DNA from: Topomyia yanbarensis
Lineage: Eukaryota > Arthropoda > Insecta > Diptera > Culicidae
Length of the DNA stretch: 64,000 nucleotides
Direction of reading: 5' to 3'
Assembly: GCF_030247195.1 (NCBI RefSeq)
Contig: NC_080671.1
Coordinates: 13,962,843-14,026,842 of the forward strand
Below the pieces are notes generated by a model. The model ran no database searches, had not been told where the DNA came from, and saw only the letters and a program-made list of their open reading frames with translations. A program made the position numbers and the translations under genes. Below, piece after piece: positions 21,501 to 31,544 of this stretch; position 1 is the first letter of the stretch; each line of letters begins with the position of its first letter.

Positions 21501-23830
21501 TGCTATCAGAAACAGCGAAGCTGTTCGATCCCTTAGGGCTTTTGGCACCGACAATTGTTATCCCGAAGCTTATTATGCAACAACTGTGGGTCGAGAAAAT
21601 CGATTGGGATGAAACGATTCCTTCAACACTATTTGAACGTTGGAATCGCTTTCGATCAGAGCTGTGTGGTATCAGCAACGCGAAGATGGAAAGAAGAGTG
21701 ACAGTCGACGACACCGTGAAGATAGAACTACACGGCTTTGCAGACGCATCCACAATAGCCTATGGATGTTGTATTTATCTACGAAGCGTAAAGGTTGATG
21801 ACACTGCGGAAATGAAACTTATCTGTGGTAGGTCTAGAGTAGCGCCATTAAAGGAAACACAACGTGGAGAGAAACCAGATGCGAAACCTTGTGAAATGAC
21901 AGTCCCACGACTGAAGCTATGTGCTGCACTGCTCTTAGCACGGCAAATGAAAGCAGTTCGAGAAGCGTTGGCCGTAGATGCCAGCCATGTAATGATGTGG
22001 TCAGATTCGATGATCGTACTTTCATGGCTACAAAAAACGAAACAAGACACGTCAGTATTCGTTCGTAATCATGTTGCGAAGATTCAAATGTTTACCTCCA
22101 CTTCCACATGGCACCATATTCCAACAAAACAGAATCCAGCAGATGTGGTGTCGCGCGGTTTATTTCCAACGGAGTTGATGGATAGTATGTTATGGTGGAA
22201 GGGTCCACCGTTCCTGCAGACCACTGAGTACGACGAGAAATTTGTTACCGCTTATTTGTCTACTGAAGCACAGGTAATAGCTTGTTCGACAGCTGCCATT
22301 GCTATTCCAGAGAATCGAGCTTATGATGTGATTTTAGCGACAAGTAATTTTCGACGACTACAACGTGTTTTCGGCTACATAGCGAAATTTATCTTCAACT
22401 GTAGAAGCAGAAGGATGGAAAGGCGTACTTGCGAGCGACTTGACAGTTATGATTTGAGAGAAGCTTTAAGGATCATGGTAATTTGTGTTCAACGTGTTGT
22501 ATACGTAGAGGAAATCCATTGTATCCAGAAGAACAAACCAGTAAAGGGTAAGCTGCGAAACCTTAATCCAATGCTTGATAACAATATTTTGCGAGTGGGA
22601 GGCCGAATCCGGCACTCTGACCTTCCCAAGGACCAGAAGCATCCGATGATACTACCAGAAAAAAACCATTTTACGGAATTGTTAGTAGACGCTTTGCATC
22701 GTGAACACTTACATGTCGGATTGAATGGTTTACTAGCCATTATCCGCCAGAAGTATTGGCCAGTTAATGCGAAAAGAACTATTCATCGTGTACTGAAACG
22801 ATGCGTGACGTGCTTTCGAGCGAAACCAAAAACCCTTGAGCAATATATGGGAGATTTGCCGAGTTGTCGTGTAACAGCCGCGGCACCGTTTATCCGAACC
22901 GGTGTTGATTATGCAGGACCATTTTATCTTAAGCAAGGGCGAGGAAAGGCTGCAATGAAGGCGTACGTTAGTTTGTTCGTATGCATGTCTACGAAAGCAA
23001 TCCATCTAGAACTAGTGACTTCCCTTACTACAGACGGGTTTCTGGCTGCATTGCACAGATTCGTCGGTCGTCGTGGCAACGTTTTAGAAATGTTTTCCGA
23101 CAATGGAACGAATTTTACTGGCGCTTGTAAGGATTTGATTGAACTCAGACAACTATTGAATTCGCAAGCTTTGCAAGGACGAATCGACGAGTTTTGCCAA
23201 CTACGAGGAATTTTATGGCGGTTCAACCCTCCCAAGACGCCGCATCAGGGTGGACTTTGGGAGTCTAATGTGAAGTCAATGAAGAATCATCTCTACAAAT
23301 CGCTTTCTGAAAGTTACATGACGTACGAAGAAATGAACACTCTCTTAATTCAGATTGAAGCAATTCTCAATTCGCGACCACTGATTCCGATGAATGATGA
23401 TCCCTTTGACTACGAAGCTCTCAGTCCTGGACACTTTTTGATAGGTCGGGAACTGACAGCTGTTGCCGAACCTTTTTATGACGGACTAAAGGACGGCGTA
23501 GTATCCAGGTACCAGTTGGTGCAAAAACGGAAACAATGTTTTTGGAGACGCTGGTCGAATGAGTATGTTACGACTCTGCAAAAGAGAAGCAAGTGGACGA
23601 AGGAGCCCGCTTTGTTACGCCCAGGCCTACTGGTAATCCTAAAGGAGGACAATGTACCTCCCCAAATGTGGAAATTGGGTCGCATTTCTGAAACACACCC
23701 GGGAAAGGACGGCGTGACACGAGTTGTGACTATACGAACTAGTCGGGGAACGTATCGAAGACCTACTACGGAGATAGCTGTATTACCGATTCCAGACAAC
23801 GATACCGCGATACCTGCAGAGGAAAATTGA
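18509..23830 (+). CDS. BEL/Pao gag-pol polyprotein (1773 residues), intact
   Basis: The single open frame carries all activities needed for LTR retrotransposition in the cytoplasm and nucleus. Gag covers roughly residues 1-350, with the LPTFDGRYENWFKFKAMF block typical of BEL gag (DUF1759-type). Two zinc-knuckle-like motifs follow (CPVCESNHHVEMC from 361, CFSCLRKGHRTANC from 394) and a further CSTCSKKHH. The aspartic protease has LLDSGAMANF with Asp493. Reverse transcriptase follows: LRVVFDASAKS near 776, FTADVPKMYRQI, and catalytic YIDD at 899-902. RNase H starts at GFADAS (Asp1079). The integrase has an H-H-C-C zinc site (His1397/1400/1402, Cys1432/1435) and a catalytic triad Asp1467 (VDYAGPF), Asp1531 (FSDNGTNF) and Glu1585 (GGLWES). 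No catalytic residue is missing. No envelope-like frame follows. The start at 18509 is the first ATG in frame after the leader. Confidence 0.97.
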   Translation: MAESINALVQCCAATKGKVERICRAIDAAGNDSGKFNIHGLNLYMKTVDSAYMEYNDFQNRIYLSHPSKRAEFETGFVEFEELYEYVRIELSKMIQNHEDEQKAIGIAAAMQREQQMLKFSLTEEGNRPSTSGYQPGSVQARIPSLLLQNTPLPTFDGRYENWFKFKAMFCDIIDRCTSDSPATKLHFLDKALVAKAQGAIDQQTLNDNNYEGAWKILTERFENLPMVIHGYITKLLNLKPMAKESFQELKTLVDDCEKRVDSLEFHKLNMDKMTEAIIVTLLTSKLDPDTRKCWETTIEHGKLPVYKDTIVFLRKRSYVLERCEQAASLKQTRGGAATTKTAPVFNKVHSVVVQKNENHCPVCESNHHVEMCEDFKKLSIAARYNKAKQAALCFSCLRKGHRTANCRSSQACSTCSKKHHSLMHPEERKLESSNLPPTELKSGGAELTAAKCTLPDIVYVNTSVKRQVLLATAVVHVVDSCGMLHNCRALLDSGAMANFVSERMIDLLGLRKECVEIPVIGVNGMKTLVKFKAHAIVKSRTMEYEFGLDYLIIPKVTGALPTRKIDIVNWPIPNGVVLADRNFNEPSRIDMLIGAEVFYGLLLAGKIRMSDDLPLLQESVLGWLIAGAVADVTPVQTARVCQVTPSVDPEDDLSELVRRFWAIDEQVEETFFSDDGCEEHFKQTHIRTKDGRYVVMLPFRTNVTDLGESRKQAERRFELLERRLDNCPDLKRMYGEFIDEYVALGHCVSIERNEDFAYYLPHHCVLKPDSSSTKLRVVFDASAKSDTGLSLNDVMKVGPTVQSSLFDIILRFRTFKYSFTADVPKMYRQILVNEAHTCYQRILWRKVRSDPLSEFELKTVTYGTAAVPYLATRSLLQLANDEEREYPSASVELKKSFYIDDVLLGANTLVEAMKLRGDLVKLLAKGGFELHKWCANDDELLEGIPLEAREKQMAFENCNVNGVIKTLGLYWNPTSDEFIFRVRAIDDDLKLPTKRQVLSETAKLFDPLGLLAPTIVIPKLIMQQLWVEKIDWDETIPSTLFERWNRFRSELCGISNAKMERRVTVDDTVKIELHGFADASTIAYGCCIYLRSVKVDDTAEMKLICGRSRVAPLKETQRGEKPDAKPCEMTVPRLKLCAALLLARQMKAVREALAVDASHVMMWSDSMIVLSWLQKTKQDTSVFVRNHVAKIQMFTSTSTWHHIPTKQNPADVVSRGLFPTELMDSMLWWKGPPFLQTTEYDEKFVTAYLSTEAQVIACSTAAIAIPENRAYDVILATSNFRRLQRVFGYIAKFIFNCRSRRMERRTCERLDSYDLREALRIMVICVQRVVYVEEIHCIQKNKPVKGKLRNLNPMLDNNILRVGGRIRHSDLPKDQKHPMILPEKNHFTELLVDALHREHLHVGLNGLLAIIRQKYWPVNAKRTIHRVLKRCVTCFRAKPKTLEQYMGDLPSCRVTAAAPFIRTGVDYAGPFYLKQGRGKAAMKAYVSLFVCMSTKAIHLELVTSLTTDGFLAALHRFVGRRGNVLEMFSDNGTNFTGACKDLIELRQLLNSQALQGRIDEFCQLRGILWRFNPPKTPHQGGLWESNVKSMKNHLYKSLSESYMTYEEMNTLLIQIEAILNSRPLIPMNDDPFDYEALSPGHFLIGRELTAVAEPFYDGLKDGVVSRYQLVQKRKQCFWRRWSNEYVTTLQKRSKWTKEPALLRPGLLVILKEDNVPPQMWKLGRISETHPGKDGVTRVVTIRTSRGTYRRPTTEIAVLPIPDNDTAIPAEEN

Positions 23831-23855
23831 GGCGTCTGCCTCACCCCGGGGTGAA
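23831..23855 (+). other. Candidate polypurine tract of the BEL element
   Basis: The short gap between the gag-pol stop and the 3' LTR ends in CCCGGGGTGAA directly before the LTR. GGGGTGAA could prime plus-strand DNA, though it is short. Confidence 0.45.
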
Positions 23856-24093
23856 TGGTTGCTCAAATCATTGTTTACCCAAAGTGAAAAAATGTTTACA
23901 GTGTAATGTATTTATCTTGGTTCCCACCTTTTTTATTTACAGGCGCTAGCTTGAATTTCTTGACACTGTAAGCCGGAAGATCGAAGGAGTGAAAATAAAA
24001 CTTAATAAATATTCACTCAGTTAAGACGTGTTTTTACGTTTATACAAATACAGTCCACTGACTCTTTTTTCGCACTGAGTTATCCGATGAACA
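23856..24093 (+). repeat. BEL/Pao 3' LTR
   Basis: 238 bp, one base different from the 5' LTR. It is followed by the ACTAT duplication and then the rest of the mariner transposase. Confidence 0.96.
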
Positions 24094-24380
24094 ACTATGA
24101 AGCATGCACTATGGAAGCATCCTAAGAAGGGCAAATCTGAGGAAGACTAGAAGAAAAAGTGGACTTCCGAACAGAAGTTGTAGCCAGATGTTGTACAGAA
24201 CCTGATGAGTGGAGTTAAGCATAAGGTGCGATCGTTCGGTTATGGTATTGAAGTTGAATGAAATGAATATGTCAAAAGTTTATTAATGGTTTATATTTTA
24301 TTGTCTGAAAGTTTGAAAAGGATCGGTAATTTTCCACAGCGTTTTTTTCCGTGATGCAATTTGATGAGGCATACCCTTTA

Positions 24381-26790
24381 GTTTGCGTACCGCAATTAAC
24401 TAAACTCTCTGTTCTCCATTCACCCACAAGTATATGAAAAATAAGATAGTGTTCTGAAATGCATTTGGCACTTGTATTGATTTTACTTCTCAATCCTGAA
24501 ATGAAGAACAATATTTAGTCAGCTATATCTTCGCATTAAATCAAATAGTAAATACATAACGCATACCTTGGGGGTCGCGCAAAAAATTTTTGCTGCAACG
24601 GAATTACTATTCTATGAAAACGCAAACGATATATCCGATCTTCAAGTTTACATCTGATCTGAATAAGCCGAGTTTATTTTACTTTTTACTAGAATCAGGA
24701 TGCATCGGAACGTTACGATTTATTTCTCGTAGCCGCATGAATCTTCCCTCTAACTATTCTGGGGGAAAAGCGCGCTGTTTCCATCTTCCACACCAGCGTT
24801 CACCGGGTTAAACGCTTTTCGCTCCACAACGAAAACATTTCGGTACGCTGAATCATCCGCGAAACTTGTTACCTAAAAGTCGCTCCCAGCTTCTTCCAGC
24901 AGTTCAAGCCCCCCACCCCCTCCTCCCCTCGCGTCTTTTCTCGATCTATCTGCCAGACCGACCTCCCTCGTTTCAAGTTCCCGAGGGTAGTGAAGAAGAA
25001 ACGCAAAATACCGAAACCGAAAACCTGATCCCGACCATCCGACGACCGACCACCTTAGTATGGCCGAGGGCCTGTACCACTGCGATGCCTTCTCGTGTCG
25101 GGGACATATGTGAGAGGGAGAGAGAGAGAGCGAGATACAAACAGAGCAGCGGTGGTTGTGACGCGGGACGAATGTGGTGGATCTTGTTGTATGGTATGTC
25201 GTGGCGAACGAGGTGGCCCAAGATCTGGTTTTTCGAAGAACACCAGGAGGGGTATGCCGTGGGATCTCCGGTGGCAACCGGGATGCGGTGAGCGGAAAAC
25301 GGAATCCGATACTGATAAAAGGCCGAAGAGCAAAAACAAGCACAACGCGCAGAAATTTCTCATGTGGAGCCCAACAGCTATGTGTGGCAGGATAGTGCGG
25401 TTATGCTGCTAAGATTTTATGTATGCGAATGGCGATTTTGCGCCGCCGCTGCCACAGCCGCTTTTGGACAGTTCCGAGTGGTCGTGAAACGTGCTTTCTC
25501 AGGCAATGTTGTGTTGTTTTTTTCGCTCGACTCTCCCGCCCCAGCACCTTTTGCCAATATTTCTTGCTGATTTCTCGAAAAAGAACCACACACGCAGCTG
25601 GCTATCTTAATGAATGTGTTTTTAAATTAAGTGGGATATTTTTAAAAATTGAATTAATTCGCGCATCTCGATCTAACTACAGTTATAAGGAAAATGTTAC
25701 GAAATCGAGACAAAAACACCCATCCATCATCACCCTTTCGCCTCGTTGGCGTAGCGAAACTGAAAGTGAATCAGTAGCATCACGCCGCATTTAAGCTGAA
25801 TCAAAAGAGCTGGTCCGGCTGGCTAGCACTTTTAATCCGTGCCCCATGCGGTGATTGAATCATTTGAACAACACCATAAACACCGCATCCGCTAAAGCAA
25901 CAAACACTAAACTTAGCTTGAACCAATAAAACAATAACTAAACGTGTTAAATCAACTTAACGAGCGACTTTGCGCGTGCGTCATTGAAGATCTTCAATCT
26001 GGCGCTAATTGAAGTGTCTAATGGATGGGGCTCAGCTCATGATTGTTACGAGGATTTTCGCCATTTTCGAACGATCGATTGAAAAACACACCGAAATTCA
26101 ATGCAATCGAGAGAAAGAGAGGTGAAATTGAACCATTCGGTGTAACAAAAATAAACGTTAATATCGGTAGATAATCGCTATCCATTGCCAAGTTAGAGTG
26201 GTGTAATTTGAGGCGATGGTTTGGATGAGTGGTGGTTCGGATGTAGCGCTATTGAGATGGATAATATTTCAGTTATAGCTAGAGACATCGCAAAATGAAG
26301 AAAAAACGTATTTTAGACATACTAGATAGTAAGTTATAACACTGAAGGACAAAAGAGGCAGCCGATTAATGTTATTAGTAATACCTGGTATATCACGTAG
26401 GTAACGACCAATTTTTGCTTCCTAATTTCGTTCTTATGCTATGCAACCAGTTGCAGCATATTAGTTTTCTTTATAGTAGGCAGTTGATGCCCATGTTACT
26501 GTAGACACGACACAATAAGCATTAATAGGTAATTCCGGAGAGCAACTAAAATGGTGTGACTAGTTGCATTTTTATGTTTGTATGCTAGAACTGACGTTTC
26601 GATCTCATCTCGTCAGTATGCTTTAGTAGGCTTTTTCATTCACATCTTTAAATTACTCGTGAGAACGTTGCCTTAAAGAGCAACGATACAATTAGATGAT
26701 TGAATACGTAGTGGAGCATAATCTCTCGTACCTTTTCTGTGTTCGTTGTGGGATAAGAAGTGAAAGAGGAACAGAAGAAAGGGGAAATAG
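24381..26790. other. No supported gene; contains a GC-rich patch at 24760-25560
   Basis: The patch at about 24760-25560 is clearly more GC- and C-rich than its surroundings, with a polypyrimidine stretch near 24905-24960 and a GAGAGA run at 25109-25130. Open frames overlap on both strands with no domain. Such patches are often promoters or untranslated first exons in insect genomes, and the host exon at 36876 needs an upstream exon, so it is a candidate, no more. The rest is AT-rich with nothing recognisable. Confidence 0.4.
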
Positions 26791-26794
26791 AATG

Positions 26795-27040
26795 CTTGAG
26801 CGTTTTTTCAAAACGTCATATCTGCAATGAGTTACTTATACTTTCTCTTTCGATTTTTACGGCGTCACTATAACACTTTTCACTTATTTTACAGTACAGA
26901 TCGAAAGACGGTGGTTTTAACTAGCATATTATGCAAAGAGCTGAGGGATAAATGTTAAAGTGACCGAATTATTAACAGAAGAGAAAGTAAACAAAGAGAG
27001 TAACTCATTGCAGATATGACGCTTTGAAAAAACGCTCAAG
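26795..27040. mobile_element. MITE with 40-bp terminal inverted repeats
   Basis: The first 40 bp (CTTGAGCGTTTTTTCAAAAC...) and the complement of the last 40 bp match with one mismatch. A 4-bp AATG duplication flanks it (26791-26794 and 27041-27044). The 246-bp element has no coding frame. Superfamily not assigned. Confidence 0.85.
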
Positions 27041-27044
27041 AATG

Positions 27045-28423
27045 AATCACTTGGAATCGACTTAAGAGCGCATCTTTTATCTAATTCTATCTTTCGTCGT
27101 CGTTATTCATATGACTTTGATGCGTTAGGTGCTAACTGTTTCTCAAAGTATAATAAGGCGATCATCATCCTGAATTCAATCAAACATTACAGCTTTCTTT
27201 AAAAAGCTGAACATCTCTTCCATTCTTGAGATGAGTGTGTGAAAAAAATTAGAAGTTATGATTACATTATTTTCTTTCGAAAAACACTGCAATTACCAAG
27301 CAGATTAGAGCCAAACAGTTTTTTTAGTATTCGATTAGCACATCCCATTCAACAATTTTCCTTGCCCCAATTTTAAAATTAGTGATTGAATTGACTAAGA
27401 AAGTGTAGTGATCAGTTTTAACTAGCATGGAAATTGTGTATAAATGCAAGGTCTTAATGCCATGGAAAAAAATTAGCGCTCTCACAAAAAAAAATTGAAA
27501 ATAAAAACGCGGCCATCGTTTCGAATCCAAAGACGAAACCGAACTAGAAATACACTAGATATTTCAATGTTTAAGAGCTTATTTCTTTATTTGTGTCTTA
27601 CTCCTAAAATAATAACTGGAGTTGGATAATGTCAGAAATGTAACTGAGAGATTCACGAGACTACTCGATCATATCAAATCCAGCTGCCAAAAGGAACTGA
27701 AACCTGAACACAAACATACTCTAGCTGACAAAGGTATTGAAAAAGTTTTACAGGAATCGGATAAATTCCAACAATTTAAAAATAGGGAAATCAACAAGCG
27801 AGTCTCTTCCGCAAACGAAATGTAAGATCCTCGGTGACACGATATGTTTTCTTCAATGTGGTGGAAGCGAATGAGGTTGAAATGATGGTGCTCACCTATA
27901 TTGATAGATTCGAGTTAATTTGGTGTTGGTAAAATTGTACTAATTAACAAGTTTCACCTAAATTACAATGATATCCGTTATCTTTCAGAAAACTAAAGCG
28001 TAGAGAATGAAATAACTGGTTTGCTTAGATTTTTCCTTATAAAGTGTAACACATAGTTAAATAATATTTTCTCTTTACCTATATTGAATTATTAAGATTT
28101 GGCTAGGCAAAAGGTCATAATTTTACAATTCACTGTTTTTAACTATATCCGCATACCTAAATTTTCAAAAACTTTATGTATTCAATCACTTCCAGTTGCA
28201 GTTTTGAACATTTATCAAGCATTGAAAATCTTGTGGTCCTAATGCCCATCTTTTTTCGCGAAGAAGGACGAGGCTAGAGGCTACTAAAGCGGGAAGAATG
28301 GCACATCATCAACATAAAAACGATATTCTTGACACTACTTCGACCTTAGAAGATAACCAGCATGACTCCTGAATAGATGATTTTATGTTGGTCGAATATT
28401 ACTCATTTTAACTTTGCACAATG
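27045..28423. other. No supported gene; one unexplained small frame at 27622-27825
   Basis: AT-rich sequence. The 67-codon frame at 27622-27825 is charged and looks helical (TERFTRLLDHIKSSCQKEL), unlike the low-information frames nearby. It could be a fragment of an old coding sequence. No family is recognised and no splice-site support is visible. Confidence 0.35.
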
Positions 28424-28433
28424 TTGACGTGAA

Positions 28434-28608
28434 GAAGTGCGGGCATAGGGTAGTTGGTAAATCCGTTGCCTTGTACGCAGCTCACCTGCGTTGAATTCCC
28501 AACCCCGCACATAGGGTTGGAGATTTTTCCAAAGAGATTTTTCTAGCCTGATAAAAGAGGCGGATGGCCCTAAGGCTAAAAACTCTGTAATTAAAATAAA
28601 AACATATT
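28434..28608 (+). mobile_element. tRNA-derived SINE, diverged copy
   Basis: It has the same head-body-tail order as 14408-14577: TAGTTGGTAAATCCG (A box), a mutated B box, the CCTAAGGCTAAAAACTCTGTAAT tail region and an A-rich end. A 10-bp duplication TTGACGTGAA lies at 28424-28433 and 28609-28618. More diverged than the other two copies, so older. Confidence 0.82.
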
Positions 28609-28618
28609 TTGACGTGAA

Positions 28619-29859
28619 ACTTTAAACGCAATTATATCAAAATCCTGTTTTTTTAGAAAATGGCTTTGCGGTGACCACGATTTCTCGGCAGCAACTAAAC
28701 CGATCGATTTGAAACTTTCACCCTATCATTTCTTGTAACAATGGCTTTTTCGTGAATGAAGGAATTTTTATTTTGAGAATATTTCTATTTTTAGGCAAAC
28801 AAAAAAAATCATTAAGTCATTCAAAATCAACCATTTCAGAAATATTATCCCATTTTGTAATGAAACAAAATTTTGTCAAATCCTTCATACACGATGGACA
28901 TCCAGGCGTGCACTAAACAAAAACTTGATGTGTCATGGTCACCGCGCAAGAGATAAAAAATAAGGGTAATCCGTAGCAACAGCTATATCACTGTCACTTT
29001 GCAAGCATTTTTAACATACAAATCACTACGAATGCCTTAAAACTTTTACTAAAATATATGTAAAATAACAATTCAAAATAATATAATAATTATAAAATAA
29101 ACAATTGCGGATGCAACCTATTCTTTGAGACCCAGGTAGATATAACGGCTGCGAGGTCTACCAAAACAGAAGGTCGAGTTCCGCAACGGAATCTAGTGCC
29201 AGAACGTTCACGAAAAAGGATTAGTGGAAGTATATTTATATTCAAAGATTATCGTTTATTACCTTCGCATGTAGAAATGGCAACCGAAAGGATTCGTTTG
29301 AATAGTAGTTGCTAGTGAAGTTTCATAAATTTCTCACCTATCTGACAATATACCGAACACATTGTGTGAAAGTATACTAGTCGAGAAAGTAATTTCATTG
29401 TTACGTTTAAAGTGTCTTGAAATTTAATCAGATTTGCTTGATGCCACATAACTGATTATCAGCTGCAGATCAGGCCGAAACTAAGTTGAACTGTTTCACC
29501 ACATTCACAAATCGCCAGCCAGACCAGAAATTTCGAATTTCTCATCTCTCGGACTTGCTCGGGAACTGTAATCCTGGACTCCTTGGAAACATGTAGTCCA
29601 AAACACTTTATATTCAACCGAATTGTGACGTTCAGATCATCTGGACATTTAATCAGTAAAGGGCAATTTATATTTTACCATCTCCATGTGAAGCATAAGA
29701 AAGGCTGCTATATCTTTTTCCTCTCTTTGTACTAGCTTTTTTGTCCGTCGCCGGCGAGTCGATTAATTCAGTGAAAACTCGCTTATCAGTCCCCAATTTT
29801 GTCAGCTTTTCGACCCGATTTCGTCAGCTAGCAAGGGTTAGGAGGCTGTGGAATGTTTG
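28619..29859. other. No gene seen
   Basis: AT-rich; no open frame of interest, no tails or inverted ends found. Confidence 0.5.
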
Positions 29860-30190
29860 TAGAAATCATTCAACAAGTTCCTTGCGGGTAAGATTATCCC
29901 TTATTTGATCGCTATTTAGAAACCGGGAAACCAGTCTCCGATGACTACTCGTATCGACCGATTCAAATGCTAAATATATTCAGCAATATCTAGATTTAGC
30001 TAAACGGGTCTTGTTTACCCTCTACTCTGTAGTTTTTTTGCGAATGACATTGACGAATATCTTGTCAATTCTTGATAGCAAAGACAACTTGCAGACGGCG
30101 GAGTGGACCACTGCAAGATTCCTTGGACAATTTGCCTATTGATTTCAGTTTCTCCACGAAGAAAGCTGTGTCGAAATCTTATTTGAATCG
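29860..30190 (+). pseudogene. Internally deleted relic of the LINE family seen at 56356-59812
   Basis: Four blocks align in order with the RT of the 56.4-kb LINE: the GTTCCTTGCGGGTAAGATTA start, AACTCGTATCGACCGATT-like (29948-29966), GAATGACATTGACGAATATC (30041-30060), and the CTTGGACAATTTG/CTCCACG.AGAAA stretch (30121-30170). The RT segment between the first two and the last two blocks is deleted. It is an old, dead copy with no open frame. Confidence 0.75.
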
Positions 30191-30278
30191 CGAACTATTA
30201 AAAAGTTATTGTTAATCATGTAGCGATCCTAGCGAAACGCAAGCAAAAAAGTAAAGCAGGTATTTTGTTATTAATTGG

Positions 30279-30513
30279 TTAGTGTTTATTTGACCAACTA
30301 GAGAACTAATCCATTGGACATTTTATGTGCGTAAGGAATACGCACGGTCTTGTCTGAGTGGAATGATGACTGTTGTTAAATCATATATGAGTGTTGAGAA
30401 TTGACACTACGCGAGAAGAATCGAAAACCATCTACCAATTTGCGTCAGTCATATCAGCACAAAGAACAAATGTTATATTGTCATATTCATTGGTTTATTT
30501 TAGTCCATTATAT
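30279..30513 (+). repeat. Dispersed repeat, copy 1
   Basis: Starts TTAGTGTTTATTTGACC and continues with GTGCG-(T/G)-(A/G)AGGAATACGCA and TTGTCTGAGTG strings that recur in the same order at 34563-34773. Both copies start abruptly at the same base. No coding content and no terminal inverted repeats seen. Family not recognised. Confidence 0.75.
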
Positions 30514-31278
30514 CAGCAAGCAGTTATAATAATTGTTCTCATTGTATTGAGTACTTTCATATATTTCGGAATAGTACATGGACTGTAGACACATTCCACG
30601 CACTTGTATCGCTTACCTCATGAAAATAAATCTGCTAATATAAGTAAAAGTTGTTTTCGAATATGTTGGTATAGGTTTAAGGCTCCCAAATCATAGATAT
30701 ATAGAAATTTTTTAAGAGAATTTTATGACGCTCGTCAATAAAAACCAGTAATACATTTAAGACTCGCTTTTAATAATTGAATATATTTTCCGGTAGCACA
30801 CCGGTATGTTCGTAATAAAATTAATTTAAAGTAATCTTAAATGCTATTTTATTGTATACATATTGTACAAAGATTTCATCTTTGCACGCAGATTTTTTGA
30901 GTGAATAGATTGCCGGATAAAAGTAGGGCAAAAATTGACCATTTTTTGCATTGTCACCTAACGCAAAAATCATGCTTTTTCAATTTTTCACGAAAACAAT
31001 GCACGATATCTATGAAATATGTTCAGAAACTATTAGTACTCATCAATACCTTTCTAAAAATGTGCTATTTTTATATAATAAACTTTGAAATCGTTTTTTT
31101 CATAGGGGTGCATTGAAGTGTTGTCCCCTAACGCTTTCCGTTACAGTACGGTAAATCCTTCTGCAGATATACTTTGGGAGCCTACAGAACAGGATATAGA
31201 CATAAAAGATATAAGCAACCTATTTCAGAAATAGCGCAGTCTTGCAGTGGTATGAGTGTCCTAAGGGGTGGAAAGAGT

Positions 31279-31294
31279 GGGGGGGGGGGGGGGG
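31279..31294 (+). repeat. 16-base G homopolymer
   Basis: An uninterrupted run of 16 G in an AT-rich setting. Length may vary between individuals or be a sequencing artefact. Confidence 0.8.
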
Positions 31295-31544
31295 TTATGC
31301 CATTAAGGGGAAGGCCTACCTTATAATATCGCAAAATAATCGAGTTTTTATTACATCTATCAATGGATAAACTATTTAAGAATAAATCAGAAATTTCAGA
31401 ACAGGGTTCAAAGAATGGAATGGAACGCATTATGCCAAACAAGTATGAGAGCGTACGGAAGAATTTGGTCATAGGGAATAACACTCACTTGTCCTCCTTA
31501 AATATTCTTTCAAATTGACGGGATAACACTGTTCAACACACGAT

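Larger units (their letters stand above)
17957..24093 (+). mobile_element. Complete BEL/Pao LTR retrotransposon, 6137 bp
   Basis: Two 238-bp LTRs, both starting TGG and ending ACA, flank one long gag-pol frame. A perfect 5-bp duplication ACTAT (17952-17956 and 24094-24098) marks the insertion. The target is the C-terminal coding region of the mariner relic: joining the two flanks restores a continuous mariner frame. With one difference between LTRs and an undamaged frame, this is a recent insertion and may be capable of movement; whether it is expressed cannot be seen. Confidence 0.97.
16299..24285 (+). pseudogene. Mariner (DD37E group) transposase, three pieces, inactivated
   Basis: Piece 1 starts at the ATG at 16299 (MASPEKQLRELILHKHLEIP, then the start of the first helix-turn-helix, SHRDIA). 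It is cut by the hAT-like insertion and resumes at 17246 with KQLGIVQSTVSRVIKWYYQT. After stops, the second helix-turn-helix reads RDVAKKMMLSKSFVQRAK (frame 17385-17693). Catalytic-domain debris follows: a PNLASCHYS block whose usual second catalytic Asp reads as Asn, then an ERRSIEKYWTTM block interrupted by the BEL insertion and continued at 24099 (KHALWKHPKK). At least four stops or shifts and a deletion near 17900 are present. The superfamily call comes from these motifs; the first catalytic Asp is lost. Confidence 0.82.
16147..24378 (+). mobile_element. DD37E-type mariner relic split by two later insertions
   Basis: The ends are inverted: AAGGGTGTCCCACATCAAAT at 16147-16166 pairs with the complement of ATTTGATGAGGCATACCCTT at 24359-24378, followed by TA at 24379-24380. 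The left TA has mutated to TG. Removing the hAT-like segment (16383-17245) and the BEL element with its duplication (17957-24098) leaves about 1.23 kb, the normal size of a mariner. The transposase is heavily broken. Confidence 0.85.

Noticed and set aside
21301..23844. Long minus-strand frames
   Set aside because: Antisense shadows of the BEL gag-pol frame, with no motifs of their own.
24866..25412. Open frames of 82-156 codons as protein-coding genes
   Set aside because: At least five frames overlap on both strands; low-complexity and Pro/Ser/Arg-rich translations come from base composition. Kept only as a GC-rich patch.
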